Below are positions 22,000-32,912 of a stretch of 64,000 nt of DNA, piece after piece. Source of the DNA: Dermatemys mawii (lineage: Eukaryota; Chordata; Testudines; Dermatemydidae). Numbering within the stretch: the stretch's first letter is position 1; each line of letters opens with the position of its first letter. The position numbers and the translations under genes are program-made. The notes beneath the pieces are model-generated. The model did no database searches. It had not been told where the DNA came from and worked only from the letters and a program-made list of their open reading frames with translations. The stretch lies in the NCBI GenBank assembly GCA_007922305.1, contig ML677385.1:6164336-6228335 (forward strand). Reading direction: 5' to 3'.

Positions 22000-22087
22000 G
22001 CAGGAGACTCGGGGTCCAGGGCAAACCTCTCCAGTGTGTGAGAGATTCACACATTGTTGGTTTTTGTGTTTAAGAGGTGAAAATTCA

Positions 22088-22226
22088 GGCCTTGTCTATA
22101 CTAAACATTTAGATGGATACAGCTATGTCTTTGACGGATGCGAACAATTCTCTTCCCTGCCACCCCTTCCCCCCTCCGTCTCCAGCAATGGAGCTACACT
22201 GACTTAACCCCTAGTGTAGACACAAG
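22088..22226. mobile_element. 'tctacac'-type MITE, short copy
   Basis: ggccttgtctatactaaac at the left and ctagtgtagacacaag at the right are imperfect inverted ends of the same class as 34566-34826. Confidence 0.6.
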
Positions 22227-22320
22227 TAGGTCGCAGAATGCTTCCGTAAACCTAATTACTGTCTCTCTGAGTTGAATTCCCAGAGTGATGGGAAACCCCA
22301 TTTGTCACTGTAGTAAGTAT

Positions 22321-22984
22321 TGTGACGGAGTCAGACCAGAAGGATATAGGAGTGTGCTGGAAGGCAGGTATATCAGCCTCAGGATGTGCAGGTCCTTGCT
22401 CCCTGGATAGCCAAACAAAGGCTACTCCAGACCAATCAAGACACCTGGGGCCAATTAAGAACCTTCTAGAAAGGAGTAGAAACAGCTAGCCTAATTGGGA
22501 CACCTGAAGCCAATCAGGGACTGGCTGAATCCAGATAAAAACCTCGCAGTTAGTCAGGTGGGCTGTGGGTGTCAGGAGCTGTGAGAGGAAGTTGTGCTGT
22601 TGGTGAGACTGAGTGGTGGACAACATATCATCCAGAGGGAAGGAGGCCCTGAGGTAAGGGTGAAGTGGAGTTTGAAGAAGCAGGAACCGCTGTGGGGAAG
22701 TAGCCCAGGGAATTGTATTGTGGTTTGTGGATAAAAGGTCAGCCATCTTAGCTGATACTATTAGGGTCCCTGGGCTGGAGCCCGGAGCAGAGGGTGGGCC
22801 CGGGCTCCCCCCTGCTCTTTCCACCTTCCATACTGGCCTGTGATGAAGGTAACTCACTAGATGGTGACTCTTGCCAATTATACTGTGAAAGGGAGGTCAC
22901 TCTGGGGCCTAGATGAGTTTCTGAGGCCCCTAAATCTGCCAGGAAGCGCAGGACCCACAAGTACAAACTTGGAGCTTTGTCACA
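22321..22984 (+). mobile_element. Solo LTR, 664 bp, TGTGAC..GTCACA ends
   Basis: Terminal hexamers TGTGAC and GTCACA are perfect inverted repeats. The flanks repeat gtat (22317-22320 and 22985-22988). Internal 'gccaattaagaaccttctag' and a 'gataaaaacc' TATA-like word near 22535 fit a U3 promoter. The orientation is inferred from that word. There are no viral genes. Confidence 0.75.
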
Positions 22985-23149
22985 GTATCTATGCTATAGT
23001 GTGCTACCTGTGCTACTTTAGCATCTGTAGTGAAGAGATGGTGTCGGCCTGAAACTTGGTCAGAATGCTGAGTTTCACCTGGCTCTGTGGGACCACCATG
23101 AAAAGCAGTTAGTTTCACTTGGTTTTGATGCAACTATTACTGGACCCAG

Positions 23150-23400
23150 GTTTGCTTGCCTTGGGGCCTGATCCAAAGCCAGTTAATCAATGGAAAGACT
23201 CCCATTCTTTAGGCTTTAGATCAGACCCTGGGTGAACATTTCAATGAACCTGAGCTGAGTTTCATGTTTGTACGGAAATCTAAACCCAGGTTATCTTCAT
23301 GTGGTTTGGGGGATTTCACAACAAATATTTTGCACAGCCCTGTTTCCAATAAAGAACAGATTCTTCAAACCCCTCAGAGCAAGAGCAGCAACCTTAGACA
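23150..23400. repeat. Interspersed repeat, copy A (with 25610-25850)
   Basis: Shares with 25610-25850, in order, 'gccttgggg.ctgatccaaa', 'gggtgaacatttcaat', 'cctgagctgag', 'ttcatgtgg.ttgg', 'cacagccct.tttcc' and 'agcagcctta'-like words. It begins with a 'tgatccaaagcc..tagatcaga' palindrome. Confidence 0.8.
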
Positions 23401-24430
23401 GAGGCTTAGCAGGTGGTCACGTGGAGCCCATATCTAGAGGGGCACTACGGTATCTTTGAGACCATGGTGATCACCTTGGTCCCAAACCACTCTTCAACTC
23501 TGGAGTTTCTGCTCAACTCCTCTTCCCTTATTGCAGCACACAATGGGGAAGAATCAGCAACATTCTTTCTGAAAAGGAAATTATGCAAACAAGACTAGAT
23601 GGGTTGCTTACTTTGCATAGGAGGAAAGAAGCAAGGAGTGCGGAGGAAGGCCTATGTGAGTGGTAACAACCATAGTAACACCTTTGGGGGGAAGATGCCA
23701 TTGTCATGTGTCCTTTAATATGCCAGACGGCCTCTTTATGTAGCAGTTGTATCCTCTTTATTTCCTCTAAGTACTTAATTTAGTTTTGAATAGGGTTAGA
23801 GTTGCAGTTTCTGCCACAGCTTTTGGTAACTTATGCTGCATGCTAATTCCTTTCTGACTGAAGCACTTCCCCCCCGGAATGTCCGTGGTGCCTGTCCCTT
23901 TCGTCAGTCTGCTTTGCAGACTCTTGCTTTTGCAGCTGTTAACTTCTAGAATTGTGCTGCTTTCAGCATTATCCAAGTTGAGATCAGTCACTGCTAGGTA
24001 GACTGCTTAAATTTTTTCTTCAAAATCTCATCATTAATCAGGCTCCATCCCTTATTTACATCGCTGCTGCTGCTTGTCTTTCATCCCACCAGTAATGTTT
24101 AAAACTCAGCCAGAGCGGAGGGAGCTTACATTTAGCTTTCAGAGACACCAGCCCTACCCTTTACTCCACTACCATTCAGTTTCAGAAACACTCCCCAGGC
24201 TGTTGCCTGTTCCTTTATCTCTTAACAGGGTTTATTCTGTATCAGCCTCAAAAGGCTGCATTTTGGTGAGAACCTGGGTTTTCTATGAGCCAACTTCGAT
24301 GTCCCATAGCATGAAGGTTATAACCAATTTTGGTGGCATTTAAATTGATGCCTCAATATTTTCATTGCAAGCTTTTAATGTATTTTCTGAGGGGGGTGAA
24401 CACGATATAGGAATGACACACCCATGAAAA
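23401..24430. other. Intergenic, no gene recognised
   Basis: No coding, RNA or mobile-element signature that I can name. Confidence 0.4.
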
Positions 24431-24437
24431 TTAATTT

Positions 24438-24988
24438 AGGTTGTGTCCATGCTACAGTAGTGCATATAGTGCTGCTGCTCTGCTGTTGTGTAACACCGTG
24501 GGCCAGAATCAAACCTGGGATCTTTAGAGCTTAATGCATGAGCCTCTACTGCTCGAGCAAAAAAATGTCTTAGCCAGGGCTGTAGCAGGCTCAGTAATCA
24601 ATCTAGCTAGTCTAGCCACCACTAGAGGGGGACACAGCACCATGCCAAGCGGGCGTGGGTTACAGTAGCACCATATGCTTCCTACATCCATGGAAGGGGT
24701 TCTTCCACTGATGTAGGTAATCTGTCTCTCTGAGAGGTGGTAGCAAGTCAACAGAAGAACCCCTCTCTTGGTCTACCCACATCTTAGAATCATAGACTAT
24801 CAGGGTTGGTAGGGGTCCGGAGGTCATATACTCAAACCCCCTGCTCAAAGCAGGACCAATCCCCAACTAAAACCCCATCTTGCTCAGGGGTTAGATCCAC
24901 CTAACTATGGTACTCAGGAAACTGCATTTTTCACACCTCCGAGCAACATAGCTAGGTCAATCTAAGTTTTAGGTACAGACGAGGCCTC
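24438..24988. mobile_element. 'tctacac'-class DNA element interrupted by a CR1
   Basis: Left end taggttgtgtccatgctac and right end in reverse 'gaggcctcgtctgtaccta' are diverged inverted ends. Internal 'actgatgtaggtaatctg' and 'ctctgagaggtggtagc' are typical of this class. A CR1 end sits at 24785-24890. Confidence 0.6.
24785..24890 (-). mobile_element. CR1 LINE 3' end fragment
   Basis: agaatcatagactatcaggg, then 'aggtcatatactcaaacccc' and 'caaagcaggaccaatcccca', the reverse of the CR1 3' end. It is nested inside the 24438-24988 element. Confidence 0.85.
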
Positions 24989-25609
24989 AGTCAGTTGCTT
25001 CCTCAGTGGAAAGCAACAGTGTTGAACCATCAAGGTATGACGATCCAATGGATGCTTCTTCCGATATAATGCTTGGACTTTGTTACGAAGCTGAAATTGC
25101 TTGATTGGTGAAATTGTGTGGAACTGGAATTGAAAGTCTTTCTCCAGCTTTCTTGTGCAGTTTCAGCTCTGGTATTCAGTGTGGTTTTACATGCACTAAA
25201 TAATACATGTCAATAATTTACTTTAAAAATGATAGGATGGCAGCCTGTGGAACAAAGACTCATATATAGGAATTTATTGCTGATCTGCACCTGGTGGGTT
25301 TTTATTTGTTCTGTCTGCTCAAATTCTACAGTTAACCCAGTTAAGCTCAGCTGAATACATTTCACCCTTCTAATGATTTACTATTTGTATGACAGTAATA
25401 CTTAGCCATCTCAGTCAGGGATCAGGACCCCATTTTTTCTAGGTTCTGTGCAAACATGCACTAAAGCCCCCCGCCCCGGCTCTGTTTCCCAAGGAGCTTA
25501 CCATTTGGTTAACAAACCGATGCCACAGATGGGTGAACCTAGGCATCTCCCTAACTGATAAGTATGATGTATTCTAGTCTAGAAGACTTTGCCCTCATAG
25601 AAAGAAAAA

Positions 25610-25850
25610 GGAAGATCGCTTGCCTTGGGGTCTGATCCAAAACCCATTGAAATGCTCCCACTGATTTTATTGGGGTTTGGATCAGACCTGGGTGAACATT
25701 TCAATTTACCTGAGCTGAGCCTGAGTTTCAGGTTTGTACTGAAATTAAATCCAGGTGAGCTTCATGTGGCTTGGCACATCACACAGCCCTATTTCCAAAA
25801 CAGAATGGACTGAAACCCCACCGAGCAGAAGCAGCAGCCTTATGGGCCTT
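25610..25850. repeat. Interspersed repeat, copy B
   Basis: The partner of 23150-23400 in the same orientation, 2.46 kb away, with the same flank word gcttgccttgggg. The first 65 bp form a palindrome (tctgatccaaaacccattg .. attggggtttggatcaga). Confidence 0.8.
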
Positions 25851-26869
25851 ATGTGCAGACCCTTTGACTGGCTGAGCAACAGCAAAGAAAACAAGAAACT
25901 AAAAAAACTAGCAGTCAGGAGGAACACGAGTACAGGAAGGTACAGAGAGCTGAGGAGACTCCAAAACACACTGAGCACTGGAAAACATTCCTAAGAAAGG
26001 GAAAGGGCCAATAAAAGCTGCTGTTGATAAGCTAGTCACAGACTCTCATTTAACTAATAAAGTGTAGTTGCTAGCCGTGATTCGTTGACAAATGTATAGT
26101 GTTGGGGTGGGACCTGTGTAAACAGGGGCATTAACCCTGGCAGTGCCAGCCTGGGGCACCTCTGCAGCATTAAAACAGTCGAGTGGAGTTTTAATCCTCT
26201 CATTTCCCGCGTTAAAAAGAAAGAAAAGGATCTGAACACTGCTCAAGGACTGGAACTAGCTAACAGGTGGAGAGAACACTGGTCTGTATGTTTCCTTCCG
26301 AAGACGGGACTCCCAGGGCAGATCCCTGGGTCCCACTCACTGCACTTGACAGAGACTGGCCAGGGTGAGGATGGGGGAGGTGACTCAAGCTACCTTCCTT
26401 CTCCTTGGATCCTGAGGCCAAGAAGGGGCTGAGCCAGTCCTGGACATAACTAAAAACAGCCTGAAAGCTGCTTTAAATTATGTTAGCTAAAATGGTTCCC
26501 TCTTTGATCCACCAGCTGGGAATTGCTGGAAACGCTTCCCCTCCACCCCGCCTATACCCTACAGTGTCCAGCAATGCCTGCAGGCAGGGAGCAGGTGAAG
26601 TAGAACTGGTTATCCTGGCATTACGCCACCCAAGGATTTCCCCTAAATGGTGCTAATCCCCAGGTGTCCTGTTTAAGGCAGTTCTGTGAAGTAGTGCAAA
26701 GGAGATGGAACTGGGGTCCAGGATGTGGCTAACTGTATACAAACAATGCACAGACCGGATTATTCCAGTGCACCGTCAGTGGACATCTTGCCTCAGCATT
26801 GGGCCCTAGGCCCCCTTCGTGGATTGAAGGTATTTAGGCAGCTGGTGAGAAGGACAAAAGTCTCTTAAA

Positions 26870-27487
26870 ATGAACTCCTTGCGGTACATTCTGTCCAGTC
26901 TGCTACTGGAGATTCCAAGCCTCCAATGGCTGAATGGACTTTGGCCAAAATCCTTTCCATGGCACCTAGCCTGGGGAAACTTGGCTGAGGGTTGGGGAAC
27001 TTGGTGTGGGGCAGGGCCTCCTGGGCTGTGCAGCAACTGCAGCTGGCCCTGGAACCTGCAAGGAGGGAGCGGAGGAGCCAATCAGTGCCTGCCCCTCATC
27101 TCTGCCCCAGCCTGTCTCCTGTCACTCCATGTCACAGTGCGCAGGAAACCCCTGCTGAGCTGCGTTTCATACTGGACTGAATGCCCTTTGCACTGCCTGC
27201 CAGAATCCCTCACACTGCTGCGGAAATGGACTAGCTCCTTTATGAGAAGAGCCTCCAAGCCCAAAGAAGAGGACAGGGTTTTCCCTTTCATATACAATCT
27301 ACTCTGGGTTGGCTTTAATTCTGTCCCCTACTGTGGTATCACAGTCACTCGGAAGTGGGAAGCAGATCCATCAGATGGCTTTCCTCTCCCCGGAAACAGC
27401 ATGAGGAACGCTCCTCCCATTCAGCATCGTGGACCGAGTCAAAAACGTGCTTCTATTGCGTTCCTCAGCAACATGGATGAGGACTGA
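26870..27487 (+). CDS. Open reading frame of 205 codons, unrecognised, doubtful
   Basis: This is the longest unbroken ATG-started frame outside GC-rich DNA. The product is 205 residues. The N-terminus, MNSLRYILSSLLLEIP, is hydrophobic and could pass for a signal peptide. Cysteines and tryptophans are frequent (WGTWCGAGPPGLCSNC and CSWPWNL). The C-terminus is polar and ends SNMDED. I see no known domain, no upstream promoter-like element and no neighbour suggesting a function. On the other strand the same stretch also holds open frames of 91 and 71 codons, which argues that low stop density explains it. The start context (tcttaaaATGa) is weak for a vertebrate gene. It could be chance, an unknown exon or old repeat sequence. 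I would treat it as non-coding until shown otherwise. Confidence 0.12.
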   Translation: MNSLRYILSSLLLEIPSLQWLNGLWPKSFPWHLAWGNLAEGWGTWCGAGPPGLCSNCSWPWNLQGGSGGANQCLPLISAPACLLSLHVTVRRKPLLSCVSYWTECPLHCLPESLTLLRKWTSSFMRRASKPKEEDRVFPFIYNLLWVGFNSVPYCGITVTRKWEADPSDGFPLPGNSMRNAPPIQHRGPSQKRASIAFLSNMDED

Positions 27488-28542
27488 GGCACAATCTCTA
27501 AAGTTTGGTTTGCTGTGCATGGGCTGTGTGTAAAGACAGCTTGATGGTTGATCTGCTTAATGACCTTTATGTTCCTGAGTGAGGAGAGGAGGGATAACTA
27601 TAATGCAATATGAATACGTACGTGATGGCCGATCTATTATAGGTCTCTGATCTATCCATCTGTCATACATACACTCATTCGCTCTATGTATGTACATGTT
27701 TGCAAAACCCTTAACAAATCCGCCACTATCAGAAGATTTGCTCTGACTGTTCAGATGATGATTTCCAATCAAACTACTGTTTTTACCTGCTCCTAGATCA
27801 CTTCAGTCATTTCCCGTTTTTGTGCTGGAGTTTCTGTGCTTGGCCTCAGCTCAAAGTTTTGAAGGGGAAATTGAAATCTCATTCAACCATTCTTAAGTTC
27901 AACAAAGATGAAAAAAAAATTCCCCATTTTTGTTGTAGTTAGAAATTCCCCTGTCCAGGCTGACCCTAGTCAAATACTGGTTGGACACTTTAACTGGGGG
28001 GATTACAGTTGTCATGAAAAAAAGCAAAAACTTCAGTCCAACCACCCACTCCTCACTCCCTCAGAGTGAGGGGGGAGGCAAACCAAGTTTTTTACCAGAA
28101 CAAGAGAAAAATGGTGAAGGGGGTGGATGTAGGCAGAGGAACTCTTGTCACCCTGTATTAGCAGTAATCTCTGGGATATTCAGCTTGTAAAATTTCTTTC
28201 AGAATACTCCCAATTGCAAAGATTCAGCTGTCTTCTTGTATGCTGACATGCCATTGCCCTGTTAACAACCCTGGAGCAAGCTGTCTCCAGCCAAACAATA
28301 GCAGCTGTAAAGGCAGGACCTCCCTGCACCCCCATGCCAATTGCCTCACAGGTGTGAATCACAAAGCCCAATTAGACTATTTAAATGGTAACATTATTTA
28401 GCGCAGGCAATTTCTCTTCTCTCCCCCCTCCTTCTTTTAGAAACAAGAAAGGAAGTCAATGCAAAAAAAAACCCAATGCACCCCCCTCCCAAACACCCCC
28501 CCCAAAAAAAACCCCTTTATATAAATGCAAGCTTAAGCCCCT

Positions 28543-28563
28543 CCACACACACACACACACACA
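28543..28563. repeat. (CA)n microsatellite
   Basis: Ten consecutive CA units. Confidence 0.9.
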
Positions 28564-28689
28564 GTTAACTTTTAAATATCCTGACTCTTTCAAATGTTAA
28601 GGTTAGTGGGACACATAGTGTATTTTACACTAGACAATATAAACAGAAGTATGTAAAGCAACACATACACTCACTGAAGAAAGCAGGAA

Positions 28690-28788
28690 TTGCTGGATGA
28701 GATTCTATGGCCTGTGATACTAGGAGGCCAGATGAGATTACCACAATGATCCCTTCTGGCCTGAAAATCTATTAATCAACAGTCTGTG
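28690..28788 (+). mobile_element. CR1 LINE 3' end fragment
   Basis: 'gattctatggcctgtgatac', 'taggaggccagatgagatta' and 'ccacaatgatcccttctggc' followed by 'aaaatctattaatc' form the second common CR1 3' end type of turtles. Confidence 0.8.
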
Positions 28789-29017
28789 AATGATAAAATA
28801 CTACGGATGCATCATGCAAACAAGTTAATGGCGCTGTATGGCCTTAACTCTTGCATTTCCTGACTTCTTAGCAAGTTGTTTATTGCAGCCTTAAGGGTTC
28901 TAGTAACATGGTGTTTTGCATTACATAACATTGACAAACAGCAGATTTTAGTGCTGGGCTGTTATCTTTCTCTTTTTAAAAAACTAAACATGAACAGCTG
29001 CCAATACAATATTTCAG

Positions 29018-29240
29018 GACAGTCTAACCTAGTGGATAGAGCCCTGAACTGGGACTCAGGGAGTATAGTTTCTATTTCTGACTCTGCCACTGGCTTGCTG
29101 CTGGAGATCTTGGGCAAATCACATCACCTTCCCGTGCCTCAGTTTCCCCATAAAAGGGGAATAATGCTACTGGTCTCCTTTGTAAAGGGCTTTGAAAACT
29201 ACTGACTGAAAGTGCTATCTCAGAGCTGAGTATTTATAAG
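29018..29240 (+). mobile_element. MIR/CORE-SINE, nearly full length
   Basis: 'ctagtggatagagccctgaa' with 'gactctgccactggcttgct' form the tRNA-related head. 'ttgggcaaatcacatcacct', 'tgcctcagtttccccataaa' and 'ggggaataatgctact' are the CORE and following region in order. Confidence 0.75.
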
Positions 29241-29620
29241 CCTTCCAAGATTTAAATAACGAGTGACAACATTATTGGGGTGAAATTCACCCCCATGCCC
29301 TACTGGAGTAAAGCCATACTGATATGAGCGGGCCGGGAATCCACCCTCCCAACACAGTCAGGATGTGAAGCAGCTTTGGAGCCACTATATGGCAACTTTC
29401 TGAGCTACAATAAGGGCCACAGTCTCTGGACATCCCCTACACAGGGCTTTGTCAACCCTACATACATGTATTTGCAGACCCAGCAACCAGTCCTTCCCTT
29501 TGCCTTAGCCCGCACCAACATCCCTCCATGCTGTGCCATAATAAAGTGGACCTGAGCCCATTTTCACTATGTTCAGCAGTGCAGAGTTCTCTGGTCTTGC
29601 AACCACTGATGTCCTGTGCA

Positions 29621-29743
29621 TAGGATTGCCAGTTTTGGTTGGACGTATTCCTGGAGGTTTCATCACAGGATATAATCTTTAATTAAAGGCTAATCTTTAA
29701 TTCCTGGAGACTCCAGGATAATCCTGAAGGTTTGGAACCCCCA
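29621..29743. mobile_element. Palindromic MITE, about 123 bp
   Basis: Starts taggattgccagttttggtt, and ends 'ggtttggaaccccca', a diverged inverted copy. Internal 'attcctggaggtttcatcac' and 'ctttaattaaaggctaatc' are palindromic. No clear TSD. Confidence 0.6.
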
Positions 29744-30164
29744 TAGTTCCAACTGCCTTTGGGTGTCCTCTTCCACAGAGGTGGATTTGGTCACATGCTA
29801 TTTTTCTTCATTTAGGATTAACTAAGACCGCTCCCTGCTTCGTACTGCAAGAGTCACAGTGGTGCAACACTGGAAAATGAAACCCAGTAAATCCAACTAC
29901 CCAACACACTCGGGCAACCACAGCTCCAAAATATACTCCTGTTCAGTTCCAGCTTATACAACTGGCCTGAACGCGTGCATCCAATGGCACTGAAATGCCA
30001 TACCTGAAGTTGGACCGCCTACTCTCCATAGCTGGAATAACATAGTAGATGTTACCGCTGCGCATCTCTCCACAAATAGTTCATCTGACGCTGGCTGAAG
30101 ATGGAGATCAGGATGAGTATGTGACAAAGAGTCCTGTGGCACCTTAAAGACTAACTAAAATTTT

Positions 30165-30215
30165 TTTAGAGCATAAGCTTTCGTGGGCTAATACCCACTT
30201 TGTCGGATGCATCCG
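30165..30215 (-). ncRNA. Hammerhead-like motif in PLE tail
   Basis: Minus strand, in order: CCGACAA (30206-30200, two changes from CTGANGA), stem II gtgggt-atta-gcccac (30198-30183, six pairs with one G-T), exact GAAA (30182-30179), stem III gc-ttat-gc (30178-30171), then TC at the expected cleavage position. GAAA, stem III and the cleavage-site C are kept while the first core box is decayed. Confidence 0.45.
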
Positions 30216-30226
30216 ACGAAGTGGGT
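30193..30226. repeat. 34-nt palindrome with one mismatch
   Basis: acccactttgtcggatg (30193-30209) is the reverse complement of catccgacgaagtgggt (30210-30226) apart from one base. It puts a hammerhead-core-like word on both strands. Confidence 0.92.
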
Positions 30227-30626
30227 NNNNNNNNNNNNNNNNNNNNNNNNNNNNNNNNNNNNNNNNNNNNNNNNNNNNNNNNNNNNNNNNNNNNNNNNNN
30301 NNNNNNNNNNNNNNNNNNNNNNNNNNNNNNNNNNNNNNNNNNNNNNNNNNNNNNNNNNNNNNNNNNNNNNNNNNNNNNNNNNNNNNNNNNNNNNNNNNNN
30401 NNNNNNNNNNNNNNNNNNNNNNNNNNNNNNNNNNNNNNNNNNNNNNNNNNNNNNNNNNNNNNNNNNNNNNNNNNNNNNNNNNNNNNNNNNNNNNNNNNNN
30501 NNNNNNNNNNNNNNNNNNNNNNNNNNNNNNNNNNNNNNNNNNNNNNNNNNNNNNNNNNNNNNNNNNNNNNNNNNNNNNNNNNNNNNNNNNNNNNNNNNNN
30601 NNNNNNNNNNNNNNNNNNNNNNNNNN
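30227..30626. other. Assembly gap, 400 N
   Basis: Exactly 400 undetermined bases. Apparent open frames across it are artefacts. Confidence 1.
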
Positions 30627-30978
30627 AACAGTTCGGGAACAAAGAGCAGGGGAGCTTCCATACGGGGTGGGGTCCCAGGGGTGGTGATTAGGGGTGAGGA
30701 GGAGTTGAGGGGGGTCAGGGAACAAAGAGCAGGGGGGCTTAGATGGGGGTTGGGTCTGGGGGGCAGTTAGAATGGGGGTGTTTTCAGAAGGGGTGATCAG
30801 GAATGGGGAGTTGGATGGCTGGGGGGTCTGAGGGGGGTAGTCAGGGGGCAGGAAGTGGGTGGGGGTTGGCTGGGGGCAGGGCCAGGCTGTTTGGGAAGAC
30901 ACAGCCTTCCCTACCTGGCCCTGCGCCCAATTTTGAAACCTAATGTGGCCCTGGGGCCAAAAAGTTTGCCCACCCCTG
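30627..30978. mobile_element. hAT-type element, right part only
   Basis: G-rich interior (ggggtggtgattaggggtga, with 'gggaacaaagagcaggg' occurring twice), then 'ctaatgtggccctggggcc' and the right terminus aagtttgcccacccctg. The left end lies in the gap or beyond. The same family's left end is seen at 37879. Confidence 0.7.
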
Positions 30979-31812
30979 ATGTATGCTGTGATGACTGTGT
31001 TCCCTTTGGGGCCCAAACTTGGTGTGGTTTTATTCCCTTTCACTGAACTGTTTCTTTAATTCATAAAAATAACAACCAAACAATCATACAAAACAAAACA
31101 CTCCACTGCTCACACAATCCTGCCCCTGGGGAGAGGATGAGACAGAAAGAACCGCACATGACACACTAGGCCACGGCTGCACTACAACCGTTGGTTGACG
31201 CACGTTCTGTTGGCGTACAGCCTCTGAAGTTTGTATCTTGCTACAGGCGGTGGTGGTGGTTTTAGTTTCTATCTCGCTCCTGAGGGTCACAAAGGCACGG
31301 AGAGCACAGCTGCTACTGGCATCCTGAGGCTGCCTGGGCCCGTATGCCACTTGCCTGTTTACTGCAATGATGCCAGCTGAACTCATCCTGGTGTGGTGTG
31401 GGGACGTGTCCTACTGCGGGGGAAGAAATAAGGCAGCAGCCCTCCCTAGAAAACCTTTGGAAGGGGATTGCGAGGACCTACACTTAAATCTTCATTGAGA
31501 TCTCTCGGGAGGATAAACGGGACATCCCCATTCAAATGAGCAGTGCTCTGCATCCCCCCTCCCATCCCTGCTGCCACCTAACTCTGCAGCTGAGTGAAAA
31601 GCAGATGCTAACTCAGCATTTGTTTGTACAGCTACTTCTTCTGGTAGGAGCAAAACAATGAAAAGTCATTACCTGAGTCTAGTTAATTTGGGATGGGGCT
31701 GGGTGTCATCTTTACATTTTAAAGATTGTAAGGAAAAAATGTATGCGCAGTTACTCAACGTCCCTTCCCCTTCATCAGCTCCTCTGTCCTCCCTTGGTGG
31801 GACTGGCTAGAT

Positions 31813-32029
31813 CAGGGGTTCTCAAACTGGGTCTATGACCTCTCAGGAGGTCGCAAGGTTATAGCGTTGGGTTCACAGGCTGTCAGGCTCCACCTCAAAC
31901 CCCGCCGTGCCTCCAGCATTTATAATAGTGTGAAATATAAAAAATGTGATTTAATTGATAAGTGGAGGGTCACACTTGCAGACTTGCTATGTGACAGGGG
32001 TCACCAGTACACAAGTTTGAGAACCACTG
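31813..32029. mobile_element. Non-autonomous hAT element, 217 bp
   Basis: caggggttctcaaactggg at the left and in reverse cagtggttctcaaacttgt at the right. Flanks ggctagat and ggctaacc agree at 5 of 8, consistent with an old TSD. Confidence 0.82.
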
Positions 32030-32675
32030 GGCTAACCTGCTGGGTGGTGCTCCTCCCCTCTTCCCCCGGTTTCCCAGGCCCCACCCCCACTCCACCTCTT
32101 CCCCTAATGTCCCCTCCCCCACCCCACCTCTTCCCACTCTCACCCTGCCTCTTCCCTGCCCAGTTCTGCCTGCTCCCCTGAGCGTGCTGTACCCTTAGTC
32201 CTTCCCCTTCCCCCACCCAGCATCTCCTGATGCCACAAAACAGCCAATCCATGGCAGACGGTAGGCACTGGGAGGGAGGGGGAGGTGCTGGTTGGTAGGG
32301 CCCACCAGTGGGCAGGAGGCACTGTGGGAGTGGGAGAGGTGTTGATGGGGGCTGCCGGTGGATGCTCAGCACCCGCCATTTTTTTCCCGTGGGTGCTCCA
32401 GCTGTGGAGTCAGCGCCTATGGTCTAAAACATGGCGCTACACTATGGCTTTACTCTATCACTGTAATGGGGCACGTATGTTAGGCCAAGACAGATTTGAG
32501 CGCAGACAGGTTAACATATGTCACCTTGCGCAGACCTAACATTGTACTGTAGCCCAGGCCACAGAATGCGCTTCTGGAAGGTGCTCAGATACCACGGGCG
32601 TAAGAGCAGTAAAAAATAGAACTTGGATTCAATATTGGCGCAAACAGATAGGGATCTTTTTAAAAATAAGGCTAC
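32030..32675. other. C-rich then mixed intergenic DNA
   Basis: Pyrimidine-rich stretch 32040-32230 and a purine-rich stretch 32265-32340. No gene recognised. Confidence 0.4.
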
Positions 32676-32679
32676 TTTA

Positions 32680-32912
32680 CACTTTGAGCACCTTTCAATT
32701 GAGGAGCTCAAAAAGCATTACAGAGAACATAATCACACAACCCATCCTGCTGGAGAACAACTCAAGCTGTTTCTCTATTTTACCAACAGAGAAACTGAGG
32801 CAGAACAAGATTAAGTGATTTCCTCCAGGACACACAGAGCACCAGTGGATAAATGCAGAATAGAACTTGGGACTCCACATCCAGTCCTGTTTGCTCTGAA
32901 CATTAGACTATC
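32680..32912 (-). mobile_element. MIR/CORE-SINE fragment
   Basis: 'gagctcaaaaagcattacag', 'ctctattttaccaacagag', 'aaactgaggcagaacaag', 'gacacacagagcaccagtgg' and 'cagtcctgtttgctctgaac' follow reverse MIR order. Confidence 0.7.

Larger units (their letters stand above)
27490..29010. other. Intergenic
   Basis: No gene. Low-complexity A/C-rich DNA lies at 28460-28520, and a (CA)n run at 28543-28563. Confidence 0.5.
30125..30226 (-). mobile_element. Penelope-like element tail next to the assembly gap
   Basis: In reverse it reads gaaagcttatgctctaaaa, then 'ttagttagtctttaaggtgc' and 'cacaggactctttgtcac', the PLE tail. At 30193-30226 lies a 34-nt palindrome that runs straight into the gap. Confidence 0.85.

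Noticed and set aside
30144..31043. Very long minus-strand frame of 299 codons and overlapping frames at 30166-30770
   Set aside because: They cross the 400-N gap and exist only because N has no stop codons.
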